The position numbers were made by a program, and so were the translations under genes. A stretch of DNA of 64,000 nt from Variovorax paradoxus (GTDB lineage Bacteria; Pseudomonadota; Gammaproteobacteria; Burkholderiales; Burkholderiaceae_C). The notes under the pieces are model-generated. The model did not search any database, had not been told where the DNA came from, and saw only the letters and a program-made list of their open reading frames with translations. Positions 45,587-56,760 of this stretch are shown piece by piece; positions within the stretch are counted from its first letter, which is position 1; every line of letters begins with the position of its first letter. Location: contig NZ_JAGGNV010000049.1 of NCBI RefSeq assembly GCF_018614955.1, positions 43,902 to 107,901 on the forward strand, in the 5' to 3' direction.

Positions 45587-47182
45587 TCAGAACAGCACGC
45601 GCCGCAGGTCGGCGAGCACGTTGGCGAAATAGACGTTGAAGCGCGCGGCGGCGGCGCCGTCGATCACGCGGTGGTCCCACGACAGCGAGAGCGGCAGCGT
45701 GAGGCGCGAGCTGTAGGTCTTGCCGTCGGTGGAGTGCTGCTTCCAGTAGCTCTTGCACACACCCATGATGGCGACCTCGGGCGCGTTGATGATCGGCGTG
45801 AAGTAGATGCCGCCGATGCCGCCGAGCGAGCTGATGGTGAAGGTGCCGCCCGACATCTGGTCGGGCTTGAGCTTGCCGTCGCGCGCGAGCTTGGCGAGCT
45901 CGCCCATCTCCTTCGCGATCTCGGGCACGGTCTTCTTGTCGGCGTCGCGGATCACCGGCACCATGAGGCCGTTGGGCGTGTCGGCCGCGAAGCCGATGTG
46001 CCAGTAGTTCTTGAGCACCAGCGCATCGCCATCGAGGCTGGCGTTGAACTCCGGGAACTTCTTCAGCGCGGCCACGGCCGCCTTCATCATGAAGGGCAGC
46101 ATGCTGATCTTCACGCCCGACTTTTCCAGCTCCTTGTTCATCTGCACGCGGAAGGGTTCGAGCTCGGTGATGTCGGCCTCGTCGTGTGTCGTCACATGCG
46201 GAATGACGACCCAGTTGCGGTGCAGGTTGGCGGCGCTGATCTTCTTGATGCGCGACAGCTCCTTGCGCTCGGTCGGTCCGAACTTGGCGAAGTCGACCTT
46301 GGGCCAGGGCAGCAGGTCGATGCCGCCGACGCCACCGCCTGCGGGGGCTGCGGCGCCCTTGCCGGCCGCCGGCGCGGCAGTGGCACCGCCCCCTTTCGCG
46401 AAGGCCTCGACGTCGGCGCGCACGATGCGGCCATGCTCGCCGCTGCCCTTGAGCTTTCCGAGGTCGACGCCGAGTTCGCGTGCGAGCTTGCGCACGGCGG
46501 GGCCGGCGTAGGCGAGCGCGAAGGCAGCTTCGTCGATGGCGCCGCCGGCGGCTGCAGCGGCCTGCGCCGGTGCGGGCGCGGCAGATGCTGCAGGCGCCGG
46601 CGCAGCAGCACTCGCCACAGGCGCATCGCCGGTCGCGAGCGACAGGATCACCGAGCCCTCGCTGACCTTGTCGCCGATCTTGATGCCGATGGCCGTCACC
46701 ACGCCCGACAGCGGCGCGGGCACATCCATCGTGGCCTTGTCGGATTCGAGCGAGACGATCGGGTCCTCGGCCTTCACCGTGTCGCCGACCTTCACGAAGA
46801 TCTCGATGACGGGCACGTCCTTGAAGTCGCCGATGTCGGGCACGCGCACCTCGGCCACGCCGGCCGGCGCGCTGGTGGCGGACGGTGCGGCACTCACGCT
46901 GGGCTTGGCGGCTTCGGCGGGAGCGGGCGCAGCTGCGCCGCCCTCGGCCTTGAAGCGCATGATGACGCTGCCCTCGCTGACCTTGTCGCCCAGCTTCACG
47001 GCGAGGGACTCGACCACGCCGCCGCGCGGGGCGGGCACATCCATCGTGGCCTTGTCGGATTCGAGCGAGACCAGCGGGTCCTCGGCCTTCACCGTGTCGC
47101 CCGGCTTCACGAAGATCTCGATGACGGGCACGTCGCTGAAATCGCCGATGTCGGGAACCTTGATGTCGATTGCGTTGCTCAT
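45587..47182 (-). CDS. aceF: Dihydrolipoyllysine acetyltransferase (E2 of PDH), two lipoyl domains
   Basis: A 531-residue E2 with two N-terminal lipoyl domains (each with SLESDKATMDVP), Ala/Pro-rich linkers, the E1/E3-binding domain (AYAGPAVRKLARELGVD, GEHGRIVRADVE) and the catalytic domain ending in SLSWDHRVIDGAAAARF. It moves the acetyl group from AceE to CoA. A GGAGG ribosome site stands before its ATG. The DNA of the two lipoyl domains is almost the same over 186 bp, so they arose by a recent duplication or are kept alike by gene conversion. It is the second gene of aceE-aceF-lpdA. Confidence 0.96.
   Translation of the reverse strand: MSNAIDIKVPDIGDFSDVPVIEIFVKPGDTVKAEDPLVSLESDKATMDVPAPRGGVVESLAVKLGDKVSEGSVIMRFKAEGGAAAPAPAEAAKPSVSAAPSATSAPAGVAEVRVPDIGDFKDVPVIEIFVKVGDTVKAEDPIVSLESDKATMDVPAPLSGVVTAIGIKIGDKVSEGSVILSLATGDAPVASAAAPAPAASAAPAPAQAAAAAGGAIDEAAFALAYAGPAVRKLARELGVDLGKLKGSGEHGRIVRADVEAFAKGGGATAAPAAGKGAAAPAGGGVGGIDLLPWPKVDFAKFGPTERKELSRIKKISAANLHRNWVVIPHVTTHDEADITELEPFRVQMNKELEKSGVKISMLPFMMKAAVAALKKFPEFNASLDGDALVLKNYWHIGFAADTPNGLMVPVIRDADKKTVPEIAKEMGELAKLARDGKLKPDQMSGGTFTISSLGGIGGIYFTPIINAPEVAIMGVCKSYWKQHSTDGKTYSSRLTLPLSLSWDHRVIDGAAAARFNVYFANVLADLRRVLF
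46655..46840. repeat. Direct repeat, copy A (second lipoyl domain of aceF)
   Basis: This 186-bp stretch matches 46970-47155 at a constant offset of 315 bp with no gaps, including a fully shared core GGCACATCCATCGTGGCC and beyond (46718 onward). It is the coding DNA of the second lipoyl domain. The similarity at DNA level is higher than functional constraint alone would need. Confidence 0.8.
46970..47155. repeat. Direct repeat, copy B (first lipoyl domain of aceF)
   Basis: Partner of 46655-46840, offset 315 bp. It encodes the first lipoyl domain. Recombination between the copies would delete one lipoyl domain in frame (315 bp, 105 codons). Confidence 0.8.
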
Positions 47183-47260
47183 TCAATAACCTCCGTGCTC
47201 CGCACTGCGGTGCGAGCTTGCTTGGGGCGGCCCGGCGCTGCGCTCATGTTCTGCCTTGCC

Positions 47261-49933
<2,673 letters not shown>

Positions 49934-50173
49934 CGGTTTGTCTCCTGTGTCATGGCCGGGACTCGCATCGGGCGACGCGGTCGGCCTTGGTACAGAGCAA
50001 TCGATGTGCCACGCGGCGCGCGGCGCCAGAAGCACGCTAAGTCGTTGATTTCATGAGGGATGAGATGGGAACGAGGCGAGTGCTCTGCCGACGATCCGGA
50101 TGCGCAGCGATGAGGCCGTCCGAATCGCCGGACCGGTGATTGGGGCAAACCCTGAAAGCCAGCCCAGCGGTCG

Positions 50174-51949
50174 TCAGCTTGTGATGCCGCGCTTGCGCGC
50201 ACGGTAGGCCAGTTGGGGACGCGTGACGCCCAGCATGCGCGCTGCCGCGGAGAGGTTTCCCCCGCATTGTTCCAGCGCACGGCGTATCAGCGCCTCTTCC
50301 ACTTGTCCCAATGAACCGGGGCCGGCGCGGTCTGGCACGGCGTGGCTTGCAGGCGTGGCCTTCGGGGCAGCGCCCGCCAAGTGGCCATCGGGTCGTACCG
50401 ACAGCACGTTCTTGTCCAGCGTCTCGCCGCTCGTGAACAGGTGGTGAACTTCGAGCAGGCCGCCCTCAGGGGCGACGATCAAGGCGCGCTCGATCAGGTT
50501 TTGCAGTTCGCGGATGTTGCCGGGGTAGTCGTAGTTCAGAAGCGCCTTGACGGCGGCTTGCGTGAAGCCAGTGACCTGCCGGCCGTGCTTGCGGCCGTAG
50601 TGCTGCAGAAAATGGCTCATCAAGAGAGGCACGTCATCGCGTCGCTCGCGCAGCGGCGGCAGGTGAATGGGAAAGACATTGAGCCGGAAGAACAGGTCGT
50701 CGCGAAACCTGCCCTCGCGCACGGCCTGGCGCAGATCGACGCTGGTGGCCGCGATGACGCGCGTGTCCACCTGTACGCTGCGCGTGCCACCCACGCGCTC
50801 GACTTCGCCCTCCTGCAGCGTGCGCAGTAGCTTGCCCTGGGCCGCGTAGCTCAGCGTGCCGATCTCGTCCAGGAACAGTGTGCCGCCATGGGCGCGCTCG
50901 AAGCGTCCCGGCCGCGCCGCGCCGGCGCCGGTGTAGGCGCCGCGTTCCACGCCGAACAGTTCGGACTCGACCAGCGTCTCCGGAATGGCCGCGCAATTCA
51001 CCGCGACGAAGGGCTTGTCGCGCCGCGGGCTGATGTTGTGCAGCATGCTGGCGAACTTTTCCTTGCCGACGCCGGACTCACCGGTGAAAAGCACAGTGGC
51101 TGTGGTCGGCGCAACGCGATGCAACAGGTGGCAGGCCGCGTTGAAAGCCGATGACGCGCCCACCATCGCGTCGCTCTTGCGCGGCGGCGTGGGCAACTCC
51201 GCGGCCTGCGGCGCCGCACCGCCGTACTGCGGCACTCCGACGAAGTCGCGCGCGCGCAGGTAGCGCATGTCTTCTTCCACATCGTCCCAGCGCTCCGCCG
51301 ATTTTCCGATCACGCGGCACTGGCTCTCGCCCATCGAGCGGCAGGCGACTTCGCGGAACACCACCAGCCGCCCGAACAGCGTGCTGACGTAGCCGGTGGC
51401 ATAGCCCACCTGCATCCAGCAGGCCGGCGAGCCGCCGATGCCGTAGGCCGCGATGTGCTCGTCGTCTTCGCTCGAGTGGTGCCAGACGAATTCGCCCTCG
51501 TAGTCCGAGGTCTCGGGGTCATAGCGCGCGTGCACCAGCTCGACCTTCACCAGGCCCTCCAGGGCATGCAGGCGGGTGCCGGCCATGGCGGCCGCGGCCG
51601 GCTCGGCCTCGGGCCAATGCTCGCGCACCAGCTGCGCGTCGCGCGCGCCGCTGACATAGCCCGCGCGCGTGAACAGGCCGCGGGCCTTCTCCTGGCCCAG
51701 GCTGTCGATCAGCTCGCGCCGCAGGGAGCCCAGCGCCTCGGTATGCAGCAGCACCATGCGCTGATCCTGCAGCCAGATGCGGCCGTCACCGGGCGAAAAG
51801 AACAGGCATTCGCTGATGTCGGCAATCGTCGGGTGCTCTTCGCTGCTGACGTGCGAGGCCTCGAAGCGGCTCATCGCACGCGCCACTTCGGCCAGCGAGA
51901 TCCGCTCCGGGAGCGGTGAGGCGGTGGATTTGGTCAATTTCGAGCTCAT
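50174..51949 (-). CDS. Sigma-54-dependent aromatic-responsive activator (XylR/DmpR type)
   Basis: A 591-residue regulator with XylR-N-type sensor (about residues 45-145), V4R domain (about 150-215, GYATGYVSTLFGRLVVFREV and CRSMGESQCRVIG), a linker, the AAA+ sigma-54 domain (Walker A GESGVGKE 290-297, GAYTGA 337-342, FLDEIGTL) and a Fis-type HTH (GGNLSAAARMLGVTRPQLAY). Such proteins bind an aromatic effector directly and activate -24/-12 promoters. It is divergent from the aldehyde dehydrogenase operon whose leader has such a promoter. An upstream ATG (51982) would add 11 residues; neither start has a clear ribosome site. Confidence 0.93.
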   Translation of the reverse strand: MSSKLTKSTASPLPERISLAEVARAMSRFEASHVSSEEHPTIADISECLFFSPGDGRIWLQDQRMVLLHTEALGSLRRELIDSLGQEKARGLFTRAGYVSGARDAQLVREHWPEAEPAAAAMAGTRLHALEGLVKVELVHARYDPETSDYEGEFVWHHSSEDDEHIAAYGIGGSPACWMQVGYATGYVSTLFGRLVVFREVACRSMGESQCRVIGKSAERWDDVEEDMRYLRARDFVGVPQYGGAAPQAAELPTPPRKSDAMVGASSAFNAACHLLHRVAPTTATVLFTGESGVGKEKFASMLHNISPRRDKPFVAVNCAAIPETLVESELFGVERGAYTGAGAARPGRFERAHGGTLFLDEIGTLSYAAQGKLLRTLQEGEVERVGGTRSVQVDTRVIAATSVDLRQAVREGRFRDDLFFRLNVFPIHLPPLRERRDDVPLLMSHFLQHYGRKHGRQVTGFTQAAVKALLNYDYPGNIRELQNLIERALIVAPEGGLLEVHHLFTSGETLDKNVLSVRPDGHLAGAAPKATPASHAVPDRAGPGSLGQVEEALIRRALEQCGGNLSAAARMLGVTRPQLAYRARKRGITS

Positions 51950-51951
51950 CG

Positions 51952-51991
51952 TTTGGTGAAACGAGTGGCGATTTTTGATCATTTGGTGAAA
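51952..51991. promoter_or_regulatory. Paired decamers, putative upstream activator sites
   Basis: TTTGGTGAAA occurs at 51952-51961 and again at 51982-51991, exactly 30 bp apart (about three helical turns). The first copy lies in a short palindrome, CGTTTGGTGAAACG. TGATCA motifs, reminiscent of XylR/DmpR binding sites, follow at 51976-51981 and 51996-52001. The position, 120-160 bp upstream of the -24/-12 promoter, is right for enhancer sites. Inferred, not tested. Confidence 0.5.
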
Positions 51992-52110
51992 GTGCTGATC
52001 AGGGTAAACCAGTTATTCAATATAACTATCAAGATCCCGGGAATTCCCCTAATCCCCCAATGAAAACCGGCCTCGCGCAGCGGCGTTGGGCCACCCCGCC
52101 GCGGCGCCGC

Positions 52111-52126
52111 TGGTACGCCCGTTGCG
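52111..52126 (+). promoter_or_regulatory. Sigma-54 (-24/-12) promoter
   Basis: TGGTACGCCCGTTGCG keeps the invariant GG and GC with exactly 10 nt between them and fits the consensus TGGCACG-N4-TTGCW at all but two positions. Transcription would start near 52138, 59 nt before the aldehyde dehydrogenase ATG. The divergent gene encodes a sigma-54 activator, which makes the assignment strong. Confidence 0.82.
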
Positions 52127-52139
52127 AAAAGAAGGCACT

Positions 52140-52163
52140 GCCGCGGGCATTTCCGCCCGCGGC
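52140..52163 (+). promoter_or_regulatory. Perfect 9-bp hairpin at the 5' end of the mRNA leader
   Basis: GCCGCGGGC (52140-52148), loop ATTTCC, GCCCGCGGC (52155-52163). It lies between the sigma-54 promoter and the aldehyde dehydrogenase start, within a few nt of the expected transcription start. A loose T-run (ATCTTTTT, 52174-52181) comes 10 nt later. It could stabilise the 5' end of the message or act as an attenuator. Confidence 0.6.
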
Positions 52164-52196
52164 CAGCCGATCAATCTTTTTCGCAAGGGGTGAGTC

Positions 52197-53672
52197 ATGG
52201 GTGTTTCGGAGAAGCTGGCGTTCCTGGACGCGGCGGCCTGGGCCGGCAAGGTGTTCAATGGCGGGTGGGTCGCGTCCGCAGGCGGTGTGCGCGACGTCAT
52301 CGAACCGGCCACGGGCAAGGTGATGGCGGCCGTCGGCATCGCCGACGCGCAGGACGTCGGACTGGCCACGGCGGTCGCGGCGCGAGCGCAGAAAAGCTGG
52401 GCGCAGGTTGCGCCGCGTGAGAAGGCCGCAGTGTTCCAACGGGCCGCGGCGCTGTTCCAGCAGCACTTCGACGAGCTGGCGCTTTATGTCGCCCGAGAGA
52501 CTGGCGCCATCCTGCCCAAAGGACAGCATGAGGTGCGCGAGGCCATCACCCTGTGCCATCTGGCGGCGGCCATGCCCCTGCAGGCACAAGGTCAGATCCT
52601 GCCGAGCGCGAGCGGCACCACCAGCCTGGCGCGGCGCGTGCCGCGTGGTGTGGTGGGCGTGATCTCGCCCTTCAACTTTCCGCTCATCCTCACCATTCGC
52701 GCCGTGGCGCCGGCCCTCGCGGCCGGTAACGGCGTGGTGATCAAGCCCGACTCGCGCACGCCGGTGAGCGGCGGCTTCATGATCGCCCGGGTGTTCGAAG
52801 AGGCAGGCCTGCCCGCCGGCCTGCTGCAGGTGCTGCCCGGCGACGCCGCCGCCGGTGAAGCCCTGGTGACCGATGCGCACGTGCCGATGATCGCTTTCAC
52901 CGGCTCGCCCGCCGTGGGCCGGCGCATCGGCGAACTGGCCGGGCGTCATCTGAAGAAGGTGACGCTGGAGCTGGGCGGCGCCAACTCGCTGATCATCCTG
53001 GAAGACGCCGACCTCGACGTGGCCGCGAGCAATGCGGCCTGGGGTGCCTACCTGCACCAGGGGCAGATCTGCATGGCGACCAATCGCATCATCGTGCACG
53101 AGAGCGTCGCCGCCGCCTTGACAGAGCGGCTGGTCGCGAAGGCCCAGCACCTGCCGGTAGGCGACGGCGCCAGCGGCCAGGTGGCCCTGGGGCCGCTGAT
53201 CGACGCCAAGCAGCGCGACCGCGTGCACGCCATCGTGCAGGACAGCATCGCCGCCGGCGCGCAGTTGCTGGCCGGCGGCAGCAGCGACGGCCTGTTCTAC
53301 AAACCCACGGTGCTGGCGGGCGTGAAGGCCGGCATGCGCGCGTATGACGAAGAAGTGTTCGGCCCCGTCGCCAACATCATCACCTTCAAGACCGACGACG
53401 AGGCCGTGGCCCTGGCCAACAACCACCAGGGAAGCCTGGCCTCGGCGGTGATCTCGCCCTCGATCGGACGGGCCATGGCGATGGCCGCGCAGTTGAACTC
53501 CGGCATGGTCCACATCAACGACCAGACCGTCAACGACGAGTGCGTCAACCCCTTCGGCGGCCCTGGCATCGTCGGCAACGGCAGCAGCGTGGGCGGCCCG
53601 GCCGACTGGGAGGAATACACCCAGTGGCAGTGGCTGACCATCAAGCAGGCGCCGCATCCCTATCCGTTCTGA
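52197..53672 (+). CDS. NAD(P)-dependent aromatic aldehyde dehydrogenase (benzaldehyde/vanillin-type)
   Basis: A 491-residue aldehyde dehydrogenase. Catalytic residues are Asn160 in SPFNFP, Glu258 in LELGGAN and Cys292 in GQICMA. The segments VPRGVVGVISPFNFPL and NDECVNPFGGPGIVGNGSSV are typical of the XylC/benzaldehyde and vanillin dehydrogenase branch. It oxidises the aldehyde formed by the alcohol dehydrogenase encoded next. First gene of a sigma-54-controlled operon; the ATG at 52197 is preceded by AAGGGGTGAG. Confidence 0.92.
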   Translation: MGVSEKLAFLDAAAWAGKVFNGGWVASAGGVRDVIEPATGKVMAAVGIADAQDVGLATAVAARAQKSWAQVAPREKAAVFQRAAALFQQHFDELALYVARETGAILPKGQHEVREAITLCHLAAAMPLQAQGQILPSASGTTSLARRVPRGVVGVISPFNFPLILTIRAVAPALAAGNGVVIKPDSRTPVSGGFMIARVFEEAGLPAGLLQVLPGDAAAGEALVTDAHVPMIAFTGSPAVGRRIGELAGRHLKKVTLELGGANSLIILEDADLDVAASNAAWGAYLHQGQICMATNRIIVHESVAAALTERLVAKAQHLPVGDGASGQVALGPLIDAKQRDRVHAIVQDSIAAGAQLLAGGSSDGLFYKPTVLAGVKAGMRAYDEEVFGPVANIITFKTDDEAVALANNHQGSLASAVISPSIGRAMAMAAQLNSGMVHINDQTVNDECVNPFGGPGIVGNGSSVGGPADWEEYTQWQWLTIKQAPHPYPF

Positions 53673-53705
53673 GTGTTAGCTACTGAACCCACGAGGAGAC
53701 ATTTC

Positions 53706-54473
53706 ATGCAGCTTCAAGGAAAAACCATCGTCGTCACCGGCGTGTCTTCGGGCATCGGCGCCGAGGTCGTACGCGTCGCGCGCTTTGCCGGCGCCCGCGT
53801 CATCGGTATGGACCGCAACGACCCCAGCCTCACGCTCGACGGTTTCGTCAAGGCCGACTTGAGTTCTGTCGCCGCCATCGATGCGGCCGTGGCGCAATTG
53901 CCCGAGCGCTTCGACGCGCTGTGCAACATCGCCGGTGTGCCCGGCACGGCGCCAGTCGAGCTGGTTGCCGACATCAACTACCTGGGGCTGCGCCATCTGA
54001 CCGAACAGGCGCTGCCACGCATCCCGCGTGGTGGTTCCATCGTCAACGTGGCCTCCATCCTCGGCGCCGAATGGCCGCAGCGATTGGAGCCGCACAAGGC
54101 CCTGGCCGCCGCGCAAGGCTTCGAGTCCGGCGCTCATTGGCTGCGCGACCACCCCGTGCCGCGGGAGACCTGCTACCAGTACTTCAAGGAAGCGCTGATC
54201 GTGTGGAGCGCCACGCAGTCGCAGAAATGGTTTCTGGAACGCGGCGTGCGCATGAACTGCGTCGCGCCGGGTCCGGTGTTCACGCCGATCCTGGGCGACT
54301 TCGTGAGCATGCTCGGCCAGGAGCGGGTGCAGGCCGATGCACACCGCATGCTGCGCCCTGGCTTCGCCGACGAGATCGCGCCGGTGATCGCGTGGCTGTG
54401 CTGCGACCAGGCGCGCTGGATCAGCGGCGCCAACATTCCGGTCGACGGCGGACTGGCATCGACCTACATCTGA
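53706..54473 (+). CDS. calA: Coniferyl-alcohol dehydrogenase (SDR)
   Basis: A 255-residue short-chain dehydrogenase very like CalA of Pseudomonas sp. HR199, which oxidises coniferyl alcohol to coniferyl aldehyde in eugenol catabolism. Segments shared with what I recall of CalA are VTGVSSGIGAE, DRNDPSLTLD, CNIAGVPGTA, ILGAEWPQRL, CYQYFKEALIVWS and the C-terminus NIPVDGGLASTYI. Catalytic Ser117, Tyr157 and Lys161 are present. AGGAGAC stands 8 nt before the ATG at 53706. With the preceding aldehyde dehydrogenase it forms an alcohol-to-acid pair. Real substrate could be another cinnamyl or benzyl alcohol. Confidence 0.88.
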   Translation: MQLQGKTIVVTGVSSGIGAEVVRVARFAGARVIGMDRNDPSLTLDGFVKADLSSVAAIDAAVAQLPERFDALCNIAGVPGTAPVELVADINYLGLRHLTEQALPRIPRGGSIVNVASILGAEWPQRLEPHKALAAAQGFESGAHWLRDHPVPRETCYQYFKEALIVWSATQSQKWFLERGVRMNCVAPGPVFTPILGDFVSMLGQERVQADAHRMLRPGFADEIAPVIAWLCCDQARWISGANIPVDGGLASTYI

Positions 54474-54479
54474 CCTGCA

Positions 54480-55469
54480 ATGACCCACCCTTCCATCCCC
54501 ACCGTGCTCGACACGGCGCCTCTCGACTCGGCGCTGGCCGGCTTTCTGGCGCAAGCCGCCGCCCAAGGCAATCCGCCGCTGGAGTCGCTGCCGCCGCCGG
54601 TGGCGCGCCAGATCTACCGCGACCTGGCCGCCGGCCTGGGCCTGTCGGCGCCGGCCATCGCGTCGGCGAACGACCGTGTCATCGACGGACCCTGCAGCCC
54701 GTTGACGCTGCGCATCCACCAGCCCGACGCGGAGGGGCCGCTTCCCTTGCTGCTCTACGTGCACGGCGGGGGCTTCGTGATCGGCGACCTCGAAACCCAC
54801 GACAAGGTTTGCCGCACCTTGTGCCATGAGGTGGCCGCCGTGGTGGTGGCGGTGGACTACCGGCTGGCGCCCGAGCATCCCTTTCCAGCGGCGGTGGACG
54901 ACGTGGCCTGTGCGCTGCGCTGGGTGGCCGCGCACGCGCGCGAGCTCGGCGCCGATCCGTCGCGCCTCGCGCTGGCCGGCGACAGCGCGGGCGCGCAGCT
55001 CGCCACCGTGGCGGCGCTGCGTGCAGCCGGCGCGATCGCGCCGCGTGCGCTGGGCCTCATCTATCCCGTCGCCCAGCACTACAGCGAACCGAGTCCTTCG
55101 ATGGTCGAGAACGGCGAGGGCAAGTTCCTCACCGCCGGCGTCATGCAATGGTTTGTCGACAGCTACCTCGGCGGGCGCAAAGAGCTGGCGCGGTATTCCG
55201 ATTTCGCCTTGTTGCATTCGCAGGCACTGGACACGCTGCCGCCCACCTGGCTGGCCACCATGGGCCACGACCCGCTGCGTGACGAAGGCCATGCGCTGGC
55301 GCTGCGCATCGCGCAGGCGGGCGTGCCGACCGAGCACCGCCACTACCCCGGTGGCATCCACGCCTGCATTCACTTCACCGCGGTATCGACGCTGGGCACC
55401 CAGGTGATGGCCGACCTGGCCGCGTGGCTGCGCTCGCAACTGTCGCCCCACTCCCACCCTGATCACTGA
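54480..55469 (+). CDS. Alpha/beta hydrolase, hormone-sensitive-lipase family esterase
   Basis: A 329-residue esterase of family IV. The oxyanion motif HGGGF, the segment VDYRLAPEHPFPAAVDD, the nucleophile elbow GDSAGA, Asp in GHDPLRDEG and His in GGIHACIHF are all present. It follows calA by 6 nt. In this operon it may release aromatic alcohols from plant esters (for example coniferyl or cinnamyl esters) that CalA and the aldehyde dehydrogenase then oxidise; this is inference from context. Confidence 0.9.
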   Translation: MTHPSIPTVLDTAPLDSALAGFLAQAAAQGNPPLESLPPPVARQIYRDLAAGLGLSAPAIASANDRVIDGPCSPLTLRIHQPDAEGPLPLLLYVHGGGFVIGDLETHDKVCRTLCHEVAAVVVAVDYRLAPEHPFPAAVDDVACALRWVAAHARELGADPSRLALAGDSAGAQLATVAALRAAGAIAPRALGLIYPVAQHYSEPSPSMVENGEGKFLTAGVMQWFVDSYLGGRKELARYSDFALLHSQALDTLPPTWLATMGHDPLRDEGHALALRIAQAGVPTEHRHYPGGIHACIHFTAVSTLGTQVMADLAAWLRSQLSPHSHPDH

Positions 55470-55509
55470 AAGAGACTGTCATGCCATCCATTGGCTGGCG
55501 GCCTTCGTC

Positions 55510-56325
55510 CTACTCGGACGGTCGCGTGGCCGTCAGACCCGTGGGCGGGCCGTCGATCGCGGTCCACCCGCCATCCACCGACAGCGAACTGCCCGTGATG
55601 TAGCTGGCTGCGTCGGATGCGAGAAAGGCCACCGCCGAACCCACCTCCGATGGCTGCCCCCAGCGATTGAATACCGTGTGGGCCGCATAGGTGTCGTAGA
55701 TGGCCGGACGCTCCTTGAGCGGAGCGGTCAGCCGGGTCTCGATGATGCTGGGCATGACCGCGTTGACGCGCACGCCGTAGCTTCCAACCTCGGACGCGAA
55801 GCCCTTGACCATCTGCGCGATGCCGGCCTTAGTGGCTGCATAGATTCCAAGGCCGGGCTCGATCGTCACCGCGCGCATCGACGAGCACAGGATGAGGCTG
55901 CCGCTTCCCCGCTTCATCATCGGTGTGCCGAAGCGACGCATGAAATGGAAGGCACCCTTCAGGTTCAGGTTCACGACCTGGTCGAACTCTTCGCCCGTGT
56001 AGTCGATGATGAGCTTGCGGATGTTGCGCGCCGGCATTGCCACCGCGACATCGATGCGTCCGCGCGCCGCCAGCGTGTGCGCGGCGAGGGCGGCGATGTC
56101 CGCGCCGCTCGCCGCGTCGGTGCTGCGCCATTCGGCGGAGCCCGAGCCCGATTGCGTGATCTGCTCGGCCGTTGCCTTCGCGCCATCGGCATCGCGGTCC
56201 GCGCACACCACGTGCGCGCCCAACGCGCCCAGTGCATGTGCCGAGGCTTGGCCGATGCCCGAGGCCGCGCCCAGCACCACGGCCGTCTTGCCGGTGAGAT
56301 CGAAGAGTTGACGGTAGTTCTGCAT
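55510..56325 (-). CDS. Short-chain dehydrogenase/reductase
   Basis: A 271-residue SDR. Cofactor motif GAASGIGQA, acidic residue in CADRD after strand 2 (favouring NAD), catalytic Ser in CSSMRAV and YAATK. The usual NNAG is replaced by MPARN, an unusual active-site loop. C-terminal GSSLSVDGGWTAIDG is normal. Last gene of the minus-strand operon starting at the ThDP enzyme. The substrate is unknown; it would reduce a carbonyl or oxidise an alcohol linked to the ThDP enzyme. Confidence 0.9.
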   Translation of the reverse strand: MQNYRQLFDLTGKTAVVLGAASGIGQASAHALGALGAHVVCADRDADGAKATAEQITQSGSGSAEWRSTDAASGADIAALAAHTLAARGRIDVAVAMPARNIRKLIIDYTGEEFDQVVNLNLKGAFHFMRRFGTPMMKRGSGSLILCSSMRAVTIEPGLGIYAATKAGIAQMVKGFASEVGSYGVRVNAVMPSIIETRLTAPLKERPAIYDTYAAHTVFNRWGQPSEVGSAVAFLASDAASYITGSSLSVDGGWTAIDGPPTGLTATRPSE

Positions 56326-56401
56326 GTTTGGTCTCCGTGGACAGGAAGTGTGACCGCCAGGCTTTGCGGCTGCCGAGGTTGCGCGTGCGCGCAGCGCGAT
56401 G

Positions 56402-56719
56402 TCACGGTTTGAAGAAAGAGGTCGGCACCATCAGCCTCGTCTCCTGAGACACGAGGTAGGCGGCTTGCGCGCTCTTTTCGAGATAGCTCGCCCAGGCAGG
56501 ATCGCGCTGCATCGCCGCGCGCTTGCTGGCGCGATCCGCCGCATCGGCAAAGACCCAGATGTGCGTGTAGCTGTTGACGTTGCCGGTTTCGGTCTGCAGA
56601 TAGGCCAGCGGTTCGCCGAGGTGGCGGCGCTGGGTGTCGAAGCCGTGCTCGGCATACAGCGCAAGATGGCGCTTCAGTGTGCCGGGGCGGCAGATGTAGG
56701 TACGTACGTCGTAGAGCAT
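56402..56719 (-). CDS. NIPSNAP-family protein
   Basis: A 105-residue dimeric alpha-beta barrel protein of the NIPSNAP group (MLYDVRTYICRPGTLKRHLA, YTHIWVFADAADRASKRAAM, SQETRLMVPTSFF). Small NIPSNAP proteins often accompany catabolic genes and Bug-type binding proteins in Burkholderiales; the biochemical role is not established. The start at 56719 matches the family N-terminus. Confidence 0.85.
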   Translation of the reverse strand: MLYDVRTYICRPGTLKRHLALYAEHGFDTQRRHLGEPLAYLQTETGNVNSYTHIWVFADAADRASKRAAMQRDPAWASYLEKSAQAAYLVSQETRLMVPTSFFKP

Positions 56720-56760
56720 GTGTTCTCGGTTTCTTTGCGGGTTCTGGAGGGCTCTCTCAT

